Source: Nanobdellota archaeon
Lineage (GTDB): Archaea; Nanobdellota; Nanobdellia; SCGC-AAA011-G17; JAFCDX01
Length of the DNA: 19,287 nt
NCBI GenBank assembly: GCA_018816585.1
Contig: JAHIVQ010000094.1
Span: forward strand, 1-19,287
Direction: 5' to 3'
In this document: one piece after another, positions 12,459-19,148 of the stretch
Numbering within the stretch: the first letter of the stretch is position 1
Layout: each line of letters begins with the position of its first letter
The notes under the pieces: model-generated
Told to the model about the DNA's origin: nothing
Database searches by the model: none
The model's input: only the letters and a program-made list of their open reading frames with translations
Translations under genes and position numbers: made by a program

Positions 12459-12955
12459 GTGAGAAATTAGTTATAGGAAAAGAAATAAAATTGAAGTTTA
12501 ATGGAATTTTTGACATGAGTGATTTATACAGGAAAATGAAATTCTGGCTTGAATGGAATGGATATGGGCCTGAAAAGGGCATGGAAAAAGCTTATATTGA
12601 AAAAATAAAACCCAACGGAAAACAGATAGAAATAAAATGGGTTGCAATAAATGATGTAAGTAATTATGTAAAGGCAGTTATTGAAGTGACGTTTTTTGTT
12701 CTTGGGCTTGAATCTGTTGAAATAGATAAAGAGGGCAAGAAAATAAAGACAAAAAAAGGAGATATTGAATTAAGAATAACTGGTTATTTAGTATTAAATG
12801 CAGATGATAAATGGAATGATAATAGTTTTGTTAATAAAGTATATAAGAAATTTATTCTTAAAAAGAATATTGATGGTTATAAAATTGATTTATATGATGA
12901 TTTATATGATTTGCATGATGAGATTAAATCTTATTTAAATCTGCAGCAGTTTTAA
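12455..12955 (+). CDS. Hypothetical protein, second tandem paralogue
   Basis: A 166-residue homologue of the preceding gene product, arising by tandem duplication and now clearly diverged. The C-terminal segment differs most: this copy ends with an acidic, tyrosine- and aspartate-rich stretch ('DLYDDLYDLHDEIKSY'), while the first copy has a hydrophobic, basic 'FLFFIYNNYIIKSK'. The opposing charge and ATGA coupling suggest a heterodimer, which is inference. Its TAA at 12953-12955 overlaps, on the other strand, the TAA of the convergent 65-residue gene (12952-12954). Confidence 0.75.
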   Translation: MSEKLVIGKEIKLKFNGIFDMSDLYRKMKFWLEWNGYGPEKGMEKAYIEKIKPNGKQIEIKWVAINDVSNYVKAVIEVTFFVLGLESVEIDKEGKKIKTKKGDIELRITGYLVLNADDKWNDNSFVNKVYKKFILKKNIDGYKIDLYDDLYDLHDEIKSYLNLQQF

Positions 12956-13149
12956 GCTATTTTTTCATCAAGCTTCTTTTTTGCTTCCTTTTCAAGGTCT
13001 ACACCAAGGTTTTTGAGTGCAGTAGCATGCATTTGTATTAATTGCTCTGTCACATTAACTATTTTTAACAGTTCCTGGCGTTCTTTTGCCAAGGTTGCTA
13101 TAGAACCCTTATGAAAACCTATTTGCTCGGAATTGTCTGTTTTTGCCAT
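12952..13149 (-). CDS. Small helical protein (65 aa), probably conserved in DPANN archaea
   Basis: A 65-residue protein with no known function. It has a short polar N-terminus, then 'GFHKGSIATLAKERQELLKI' (11-30), then a long helix including 'VTEQLIQMHATALKNLGVDL'. It reads as a two-helix hairpin or coiled coil with many Gln, Lys and Leu residues. I recall similar short proteins in Woesearchaeota-like genomes, but cannot verify this here. Third-codon positions are richer in G/C than in its neighbours, often a sign of strong expression in AT-rich genomes. A palindromic TATA region (13161-13177) lies ~24 nt upstream, so it is predicted leaderless. Its stop overlaps the convergent paralogue's stop. 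Confidence 0.75.
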   Translation of the reverse strand: MAKTDNSEQIGFHKGSIATLAKERQELLKIVNVTEQLIQMHATALKNLGVDLEKEAKKKLDEKIA

Positions 13150-13160
13150 ATTTTATTGAA

Positions 13161-13177
13161 TTTAAATAATATTTAAA
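13161..13177 (-). promoter_or_regulatory. Palindromic TATA region of the 65-aa gene
   Basis: TTTAAATA-A-TATTTAAA is a perfect inverted repeat with 8-bp arms. The minus-strand TTTAAATA at 13170-13177 is ~24 nt from the ATG at 13149. The AT-only composition makes the symmetry weak evidence for an operator. Confidence 0.4.
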
Positions 13178-13220
13178 GGTATTTATTGTCACTTTATGGT
13201 AGATACAAAAACGAAAGCTT

Positions 13221-13260
13221 TATAAATAAGTTCGTATACTAAAATATAAGAAATTTGAGG
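13221..13260 (+). promoter_or_regulatory. TATA box and ribosome-binding site of the 58-aa/261-aa operon
   Basis: CTTTATAAAT (about 13219-13229) predicts a transcription start near 13251. The short leader then carries TTGAGGT ending ~5 nt before the ATG at 13266. This is one of the few promoters here with a real 5' leader and Shine-Dalgarno site rather than a leaderless start. Confidence 0.5.
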
Positions 13261-13265
13261 TAAAA

Positions 13266-13442
13266 ATGATAACACAAGAACAAAAACAAAGGAATATCGA
13301 ATTTAATCTTAGTGATTCAGATTTAGAAAGATGTATACCTATATCAAAAGATAGTGAAGCTAAATTTTATCAAATATTTAATGAGATATATAAAATTGAT
13401 TCTGTAAATGAATATTTTATTAGTCAAGGAGGCAATGCGTAA
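13266..13442 (+). CDS. Small hypothetical protein (58 aa) leading an operon
   Basis: A 58-residue frame from ATG at 13266 to TAA at 13440-13442, with a good GAGGT ribosome-binding site and an upstream TATA box. The product starts MITQEQKQRNIEF, is polar, and contains 'YQIFNEIYKIDSVNEYF' near its C-terminus, which would fold as one amphipathic helix. The N-terminal 'TQEQKQ' and its DNA resemble the start of the next gene product ('TKQEQTQEEY'), suggesting that the N-termini were duplicated. It ends 1 nt before the next gene's likely start, and its 3' end supplies that gene's AAGGAGG ribosome-binding site. Function unknown; could be a small partner of the downstream protein. Confidence 0.65.
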   Translation: MITQEQKQRNIEFNLSDSDLERCIPISKDSEAKFYQIFNEIYKIDSVNEYFISQGGNA

Positions 13443-13443
13443 A

Positions 13444-14229
13444 ATGACAAAACAAGAACAAACACAAGAGGAATATATTGGTGGATTAAATAAAGTTGCA
13501 AATGTAGCTTTACTAGAGAAATATATAAAAGATATAAATGATGGTAAAAAGTCAGGTTCTTCATTAGATTTTAATAAATTAGTCTCAGTATTAAAAACAA
13601 ATGGAGAAGATCCTAATTTATTTGTTGATGCAACTCCTGCACATATTGAAGGAGAAGCTAATAGATTCTTAAATGACTCATCTGACGAACTTAAAGGATT
13701 CTTTGATAAATATGGTAATAGGATACTTGATGATTATCTTGGATTACAAGAAGAAGGAATTAAAAAAGGATTAGAAGGTTTAACTAAAGAATTATCAAAA
13801 GCAAAAACACCTGAACAAAAACAGGCTATGTTAAATAACTTAGAAATATCTTTGTATGAAAATTTAGGTCATATGTTATCAGAGTATGTACCTAGTGAAA
13901 ATGCAGATGATGAAGTTAAAGCTATTGCTGGAAATCTAGAAAAATTAAATTCTTTAAACAAAGAAGATATAGAAACAACTGTAGATAGAGAATTAACTGA
14001 TAGATATAGTCTTGAATATGGTACAAAATATGGATTACATTTAGATTATAATTCATATCATGAAAAACATAAACAAGGACTTTATAGAATGCTTGGTAAG
14101 AAATTTGCAAAAGTTAGTAAAGAAGGAGAAGTTAAATTAGATAAGAAAGCATTTAAGGCTGCTTATACTAATGAAGAGAGTCTTAAGAAAGTATCTTCTC
14201 TTTTAGCATTAAAAATGGCTAAAGAATAA
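13444..14229 (+). CDS. Hypothetical soluble helical protein (~261 aa)
   Basis: No recognised family. I choose the ATG at 13444 (MTKQEQTQ), 11 nt after AAGGAGG (13426-13432). The ATG at 13435 lies only 2 nt from that site, and the frame's ATG at 13408 lies upstream of it. The protein is acidic to neutral, polar and predicted almost wholly alpha-helical: an N-terminal segment 'GGLNKVANVALLEKYIKDI', a middle with repeated 'L-x-x-Y/F-x-x-x-L' helices ('FFDKYGNRILDDYLGLQ', 'LYENLGHMLSEYV'), and a C-terminal basic part ('YRMLGKKFAKVSKEG'). There are no membrane segments and no cysteines. It ends flush against the convergent nucleotidyltransferase-HEPN gene (stops at 14229 and 14230). Confidence 0.75.
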   Translation: MTKQEQTQEEYIGGLNKVANVALLEKYIKDINDGKKSGSSLDFNKLVSVLKTNGEDPNLFVDATPAHIEGEANRFLNDSSDELKGFFDKYGNRILDDYLGLQEEGIKKGLEGLTKELSKAKTPEQKQAMLNNLEISLYENLGHMLSEYVPSENADDEVKAIAGNLEKLNSLNKEDIETTVDRELTDRYSLEYGTKYGLHLDYNSYHEKHKQGLYRMLGKKFAKVSKEGEVKLDKKAFKAAYTNEESLKKVSSLLALKMAKE

Positions 14230-15066
14230 TTAAACTAACTCCCTTTTTTCTATTTTTATTATTTTTTCTTTTTCTAATAATTTATTAGTTAATTTGAACA
14301 TTACAGTTAAAAATTCTTCAGCTCTTTTTTCATATTCCTGATAATCTTTTACAGAGACATTTGTTCTCTTTCCATGAGTTATCTGCCTTGTAATATCATA
14401 TAAGTCCTGATACCAATCAATATATTTTTTATTTATTTTTCCTGACTTAACAAAATTAGCTGTTAATAATTCAGGAATCTGTTCTGGACTTGGAGGTATT
14501 TCACCAGCAGCCATTAGTGCAGCATGTGAGGAATCAACCATTGACCAATAAAGAGCTTCTACTCCACCAAGTAAATTAAGTCTTGCTCTTGCAATATGAT
14601 CTGGTGCTCTTTTAAGAAGAGTATAAATTGATTCTGGTGTTGCTCTTATCTTTCCTCTTGCTAACAAAACTTTTAATGGTTCAAAGAAACCACCAAAATC
14701 TATTAAAGACTGCCCGTATCTTATTATATTAATAATAACAGGATCTCCAACTCTTACCTGATCCCAAAAAGAGGATAGAGTAACAGTGTTTATATGAATT
14801 TTATCCCTGTAACTTTCTTTTGCAAGTAATTTAGCTAATTCTTCTTTATACCATGAAATTAGTTCATCATCCCAATTAATTGTACAGTCATCAACAATAA
14901 TTATTAAATCAACATCACTTTTCTTTTCTGCTGTAAATTTAGCAACAGAACCAAAAAGAACAATTGTTTTTATTACTTCTTTAAATTCTTTATATGCTTT
15001 AGTTGCAAAATCATAAGCAATATCATAATCTTTTTTTACAACTGGATTATTTTTAACTATTTTCAA
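14230..15066 (-). CDS. Nucleotidyltransferase-HEPN fusion protein
   Basis: A 278-residue fusion. The N-terminal nucleotidyltransferase domain (~10-135) carries 'LFGSVAKFTAEKKSDVDLII', i.e. GS-x10-D-x-D with D51 and D53. The C-terminal HEPN-like helical domain (~148-262) includes 'ARARLNLLGGVEALYWSMVD', 'SSHAALMAAGEIPPSPEQIP' and 'YDITRQITHGKR'. R227 and H231 are spaced R-x3-H, one short of the classical RNase motif. In fused form the two activities that occur as a toxin-antitoxin pair at 4082-4943 are in cis. The start is TTG at 15066, supported by GAGAGGTGAT ending 3 nt upstream; no in-frame ATG gives the conserved N-terminus. A minus-strand TATA (about 15097-15106) overlaps the 3' flank of the next gene. 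Confidence 0.82.
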   Translation of the reverse strand: MKIVKNNPVVKKDYDIAYDFATKAYKEFKEVIKTIVLFGSVAKFTAEKKSDVDLIIIVDDCTINWDDELISWYKEELAKLLAKESYRDKIHINTVTLSSFWDQVRVGDPVIINIIRYGQSLIDFGGFFEPLKVLLARGKIRATPESIYTLLKRAPDHIARARLNLLGGVEALYWSMVDSSHAALMAAGEIPPSPEQIPELLTANFVKSGKINKKYIDWYQDLYDITRQITHGKRTNVSVKDYQEYEKRAEEFLTVMFKLTNKLLEKEKIIKIEKRELV

Positions 15067-15068
15067 TC

Positions 15069-15106
15069 TATCACCTCTCTTATATTATTTTTATTGTTAT
15101 TTATAA
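15069..15106 (-). promoter_or_regulatory. TATA box and Shine-Dalgarno deciding a TTG start
   Basis: On the minus strand, TTTATAAATA (about 15097-15106) predicts a start near 15078. The short leader contains AGAGGTGAT just before the TTG at 15066. The ribosome site decides for TTG, since no ATG is nearby in frame. Confidence 0.5.
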
Positions 15107-15112
15107 AGATTT

Positions 15113-17008
15113 TTATTGCCCTTCAGCAAATCTTCCCTTGTCAGATCCACCTCTTGCTTCTCCTCCAAGCTCACGTGGAACAGCAGCCCATCCACCGCCA
15201 TAAAATTGCTTAAAATGATAATCAGGAAGCATATCACCAAAACCTGTCATATATGATGCTTGTGAGGATCTTGTTTGTATTTCATTCCAGTATGGAGCTC
15301 CACCCATAGAATATATTGGGCTTCCAAGTGCTTCAAGTGCATATGGATATGGACTTTCTTTAAAATTCTGAACAAAATTTCCTGCTTCTATAATCTGACG
15401 CACACCTTCCATATCCCCTCTTTTTTCGAGAATTTCAAGAGTCTCTTTTATAGGAACATTTCCCATTCCAGGTGGAAGATGAGTATCCGCAAATCCAAAA
15501 TTATCAGTTAAATGAACATGTTTTACATATGGAGCTATTTCTTTAGCTTCTTTAATAATATCTTCTTCAGAATAACCGGATTTTCTTAATTGATTTATAT
15601 GACCAACATCCCAAGTAGCACCTATTAATTTTTTTGCTATTTCATTTGCTTTTTTAGGATCAATATCTTTTTTATTTACTAACAGCTCTGCAAATTTTTT
15701 TCTTGATAATTCAATAGCTTCTTTAAGATCTTTTCCTGTTGATAAAGGCATATTTGGATATGAATTTTCAACAGCTATTATTGGTGCTTTTTCACCAAAT
15801 TCCTTAAATGCATTAAATGCAACATTTGCAAATGTCTTTGATGCATTTTCTTTTGAAAACTCATTTACAGGGATGAATAATTCTGGAGCATGCTGCATTC
15901 TAATAGTAGCTTCTCCAACAAGCTTTGTTTTTTCATTCATTGCTTCTTGCAGATTTTTAGATAATTCTTTTATTTTTCTCTTTTTTTCTTCTTCAGAAAT
16001 ATTTTTATCTAAAAAAAGATTATGTATTTTTATTTTTGCTTCATGATCATTTTTATCTATATCATTAATATCCTTTCCTATTTTATCTAGAACTTCTTTT
16101 TCTTCAGGATTTATTCCATTTGGATGGCATCTAACATAAGTATTGTACATGTCATGCACAGAACTTGTAATATGTTCATTTATTGTTGATGTATGGCCTT
16201 GTATTGTATTATAATCATGATTTAATTTTTCCAGTTCATGCCTTTCTTCTTTATGTAATAAATCTTTATTTTCTAATAATGCTAATGGTTCCATATTTTT
16301 TTCAATAATCTTTTTCCTTGATTCTAATTCCATAAGGTCTTTCATCTGAGAGAATATCTTTAACTTTTCTTGATCCCAATGAGTTTGATTTAGTGAATAT
16401 AATTGTTTTTGTGGGCTCCATATTTCTTCCTCTTCTGCACCTAATTTATATTTTTTCTTAAACTCAAGAGGAACTATTTGCCCTGTAATCTGGTCAACAG
16501 CAGTCATAACTCTTGGCATTTTCTCAGGCATTTTTTGTCCAAGCGTTTCAAATTCTTTTTTAAGCTCTTCTTTGTATTCTGTTTCTATACTTTTATCAAA
16601 TTCAGCACCAAACATATTTGCACCATGAATAACAATAGGAACATTTCCATCTTTATCTAAATTATGAGCTCTGCTAACTATAGAATCAAATTGTTTTTCA
16701 GCCATTACCCTGTTATTCTCACTCCATCCTTGCTGTGTAAAACCAGATGCATCTATAATTGGAGCGTGCAGTGAAACTTTTGAATCTGTTAATTCTGCTA
16801 ATCTCCTCATCTCATTAAAATGCTCTTCTGGAATACCTTCTGCTATTTCAGGACTTATTGCAGATACTTCAATATTTCTCATACCCTCATTTAATCTTAA
16901 ACCCATATCTTGTATCTGGTTTGCTGACTGGATTGATAGAGGAGCACCTAGAACACCGGCTCTATATTTTGGCTTCATACCATTTTCATATTCCTTGTAA
17001 AATGTCAT
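15113..17008 (-). CDS. Endonuclease IV/xylose-isomerase-like TIM barrel with large internal insertion
   Basis: A 631-residue protein. Two separated parts form an AP-endonuclease-2/xylose-isomerase TIM barrel. All nine positions that bind the three metals in endonuclease IV seem present: H81 ('SLHAP'), H128 ('VIHG'), E414 ('IAVEN'), D467 and H470 ('ATWDVGH'), H498 ('VKHVHLTDN'), D508 and H510 ('ADTHLPPG'), E541 ('IIEAGN'). Between H128 and E414 sits a ~270-residue, highly charged helical insertion (about 135-405, with 'EEEKKRKIKEL' coiled-coil parts) that ordinary members lack. The C-terminal ~60 residues ('QFYGGGWAAV', 'ELGGEARGGSDKGRFAEG') are Gly-rich and probably unstructured. It could be a sugar-phosphate isomerase/epimerase or a nuclease. 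It is the last gene of a coupled operon (ATGA overlap with the gene before it). Confidence 0.8.
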   Translation of the reverse strand: MTFYKEYENGMKPKYRAGVLGAPLSIQSANQIQDMGLRLNEGMRNIEVSAISPEIAEGIPEEHFNEMRRLAELTDSKVSLHAPIIDASGFTQQGWSENNRVMAEKQFDSIVSRAHNLDKDGNVPIVIHGANMFGAEFDKSIETEYKEELKKEFETLGQKMPEKMPRVMTAVDQITGQIVPLEFKKKYKLGAEEEEIWSPQKQLYSLNQTHWDQEKLKIFSQMKDLMELESRKKIIEKNMEPLALLENKDLLHKEERHELEKLNHDYNTIQGHTSTINEHITSSVHDMYNTYVRCHPNGINPEEKEVLDKIGKDINDIDKNDHEAKIKIHNLFLDKNISEEEKKRKIKELSKNLQEAMNEKTKLVGEATIRMQHAPELFIPVNEFSKENASKTFANVAFNAFKEFGEKAPIIAVENSYPNMPLSTGKDLKEAIELSRKKFAELLVNKKDIDPKKANEIAKKLIGATWDVGHINQLRKSGYSEEDIIKEAKEIAPYVKHVHLTDNFGFADTHLPPGMGNVPIKETLEILEKRGDMEGVRQIIEAGNFVQNFKESPYPYALEALGSPIYSMGGAPYWNEIQTRSSQASYMTGFGDMLPDYHFKQFYGGGWAAVPRELGGEARGGSDKGRFAEGQ

Positions 17009-17601
17009 TCTACCTCATAATCAACATTAAATGATTTTATACTTTTTGCTTTTATTGGATCATATAATTCATGCTTTAAATCTGCTATTTTATCAACATA
17101 TCTTTCTATTCTATCTTCAGGTATATCCATTTTTTGCATATAAGCTCTTATACTCTTTATTTCATTTTCATTAAATATCATATCTCTTGGCAATAATCCT
17201 GCTCTGTCTAATTTTACTTTTAGTATATCAAAGAATGGACTTTCTGTTTTTTCTTTTTCATAAGTTGTTTTTCTTACTCCGTATTCAGCAAGAGGATTAT
17301 ATCTTTTTTCTTTTACTTCTTCTTTTTTTATTAATGGTTCTTCTCTTGTTATTGTCTGTTCAAGATTTTCTTTTATTTCTGGTTTTTTTGTTTCTATGTT
17401 TGAAAATCTTTGTTCTTGAATTACTTCATCTATATGCGGATCTTTTATTTCTTCAATCAAGAATTTTAGCTCTTCTTTTAATTCATCATCATTTAATTTT
17501 TCAATAATATCTTCAAGAAATTTTATTTTTTCTTCTGTTTTTTTTATCTTTTCCAGCTTATTTAATATGCTTTTTTTATCAAATTTTTCATTTTTTACCA
17601 T
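17005..17601 (-). CDS. Coiled-coil protein (198 aa), middle gene of the TIM-barrel operon
   Basis: No family recognised. The first ~65 residues are a Lys/Glu coiled coil ('LNKLEKIKKTEEKIKFLEDI', 'DDELKEELKFLIEEI'). A low-complexity charged linker (~65-120) follows. The C-terminal ~75 residues look folded and helical ('FFDILKVKLDRAGLLPRDMI', 'NENEIKSIRAYMQKMDIP', 'RYVDKIADLKHELYDP'). It overlaps the upstream gene by 7 nt (ATGGTAA) and the downstream gene by 4 nt (ATGA), so the three products are likely made in a fixed ratio and may form a complex. Scaffold or adaptor is the natural guess; there is no direct evidence. Confidence 0.75.
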   Translation of the reverse strand: MVKNEKFDKKSILNKLEKIKKTEEKIKFLEDIIEKLNDDELKEELKFLIEEIKDPHIDEVIQEQRFSNIETKKPEIKENLEQTITREEPLIKKEEVKEKRYNPLAEYGVRKTTYEKEKTESPFFDILKVKLDRAGLLPRDMIFNENEIKSIRAYMQKMDIPEDRIERYVDKIADLKHELYDPIKAKSIKSFNVDYEVE

Positions 17602-19094
17602 GTCATCATTCCATGCGCTTTTTTGTATATATCATAAGCCAGATAACAAAGCTCTTTTGCCTGCTCCTCAGAGTATTTTTTCATTTCCTTAAAAATAAAT
17701 CCTTCAGACGGCTCTTTCACAAATATTCCCTTAAATGTCTTGCCAACATCTTTTAAAGGTTCAAGAGTTTCCTTAAATCCACTGCCTATACCACCAAATG
17801 GATTTTCAATCTTTAATTTTTTCCTCTTTTTTTCCTCTTTTGGTTCTTCTTTAAGATATTTGTCAAGATCTTCTTGTAAATCCTTTAAGCTTATACTAGT
17901 AAGATCTTCTATAAGCGCCATATCTTCATATAATTCCTGCTTTTCAATAATATCTACTTGGTCTTGTGTAAGGGCATATGAATTAAATGTTATATCTGTT
18001 CTTCCAGTATGTATATAGTGTGTTCCTGCCTGGCTTCTTGATGCATAAGGCACTGTTCTGAAATCAAATACTATTTCAACACAAGCATAAACTTTTTTTG
18101 CTGATTTATATTTAGAAAATTCAGGGTGGATATTTTCTGGTTTAATCTCTCTTTTTCCAAACAAGGAAAGATGCATCTGCATATTATTAAAAGCTGCAAC
18201 AATATCCGGGGCATTAAACTCTTTCATTCCAAGCTTTTGTGCTGCTTTTAGATAAGGTTTTATCCATTTTACATACATTTTTACTGCATTTACCTGGCCT
18301 TTTAAATAATTTTTTTCAACAGAATATCTTTTTCTTAATTCTTTTTCAGAAATTTCCTCCCATGAAAAATATTCCTCAACTTTTCTTATAAGTATATTTT
18401 TAACTCTTGTATTAAGGTCCATTTTTTTAACACTTTCAACATTCTCTGCAGCCATGAATGCATCTCTTAGTGTTACGAATTGCAATTGCTGAGAAAGCAT
18501 ATTTATAGAACCCCTCCCTTTTTTTATATCAACTTGATCCATCCATACACTTTTAAGGGATAATTTAGCACCTTCACGCTTTTCAGGACTATCAGCTTGT
18601 AAATTATCATATTCTTTTAATCTTATTTCAAATTCTTTTAAATCATAAATCAAATTAATTATACTTCTTAAAACAGCATTTATTGTCTCAAGTATCTTCA
18701 TTGCACGATCCTGCATTACACCTGCTCTTGCACCAAGATCTCCAAAATAACCTGAAGATGCTGATGCTTCAAATCCCTCTTCTGTTTTTCTTACTTCTTC
18801 CAACCCTAAACCAGAAGGGGCTTTATCTCTCATGAAATCAAGTGTCCAGAAATATAATGGTTCTAAACCTTCGCCCATACTATCATATGCAAGATTATAA
18901 TTTGCAACTGGCGCTTCACGAATTGCTTTTATTAATTCTTCAGAAACTTCTGTCTCTTTAATACTAGGGGTTTCACCAGATTCTTTTTGTTTTCTTATAT
19001 CTCCTAAGAAAGAAGTTAGGAAAGAAATACGCTCAGCACCTTTTTTTCTTGACTCTACCTCTTTTTCGAGATCTTTTTTATTTTCAATCTCCAT
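17595..19094 (-). CDS. Large helical hypothetical protein (499 aa), first gene of the TIM-barrel operon
   Basis: Not recognised as a named family; I have the impression of similar proteins in DPANN genomes but cannot verify it. There is a charged N-terminus (1-50). A probable folded helical core spans ~60-330 and includes 'NYNLAYDSMGEGLEPLYFWT', 'RAMKILETINAVLRSIINLI', 'VDIKKGRGSINMLSQQLQFV' and 'MYVKWIKPYLKAAQKLGM'. A beta-rich part follows ('KVYACVEIVFDFRTVPY', 'YIHTGRTDITFNSYAL'). Then come an acidic coiled linker with 'EEPKEEKKRKKLKIENPFGG' and a C-terminal helix ending 'AHGMMTW'. There are no signal peptide or clear membrane segments. The minus-strand TTTTTAAA (about 19119-19126) fits a leaderless start at 19094. 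Confidence 0.78.
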   Translation of the reverse strand: MEIENKKDLEKEVESRKKGAERISFLTSFLGDIRKQKESGETPSIKETEVSEELIKAIREAPVANYNLAYDSMGEGLEPLYFWTLDFMRDKAPSGLGLEEVRKTEEGFEASASSGYFGDLGARAGVMQDRAMKILETINAVLRSIINLIYDLKEFEIRLKEYDNLQADSPEKREGAKLSLKSVWMDQVDIKKGRGSINMLSQQLQFVTLRDAFMAAENVESVKKMDLNTRVKNILIRKVEEYFSWEEISEKELRKRYSVEKNYLKGQVNAVKMYVKWIKPYLKAAQKLGMKEFNAPDIVAAFNNMQMHLSLFGKREIKPENIHPEFSKYKSAKKVYACVEIVFDFRTVPYASRSQAGTHYIHTGRTDITFNSYALTQDQVDIIEKQELYEDMALIEDLTSISLKDLQEDLDKYLKEEPKEEKKRKKLKIENPFGGIGSGFKETLEPLKDVGKTFKGIFVKEPSEGFIFKEMKKYSEEQAKELCYLAYDIYKKAHGMMTW

Positions 19095-19101
19095 AATAAT
19101 A

Positions 19102-19141
19102 TTTATATACTACCTTGTTTTTAAAGATTTTGGTAAGAGGT
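19102..19141. promoter_or_regulatory. Divergent promoters of the TIM-barrel operon and the right-edge gene
   Basis: The plus-strand TTTATATAC (19102-19110) predicts a start near 19132 and a ~16-nt leader with AAGAGGTG before the ATG at 19149. The minus-strand TTTAAAAA (about 19118-19125) predicts a leaderless start at 19094. The two promoters are interleaved. Confidence 0.45.
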
Positions 19142-19148
19142 GTAATAC

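Noticed and set aside
13408..13443. Earlier ATG (13408 or 13435) for the 261-residue protein
   Set aside because: 13408 lies upstream of the AAGGAGG site and inside the 58-residue gene; 13435 is 2 nt from the site. The ATG at 13444 fits best.
17187..17507. Plus-strand leucine-rich 106-codon frame resembling a membrane protein
   Set aside because: It is the complement of the Lys/Glu coiled-coil gene at 17005-17601; runs of Leu come from CTT/CTC opposite AAG/GAG. The real gene is coupled on both sides.
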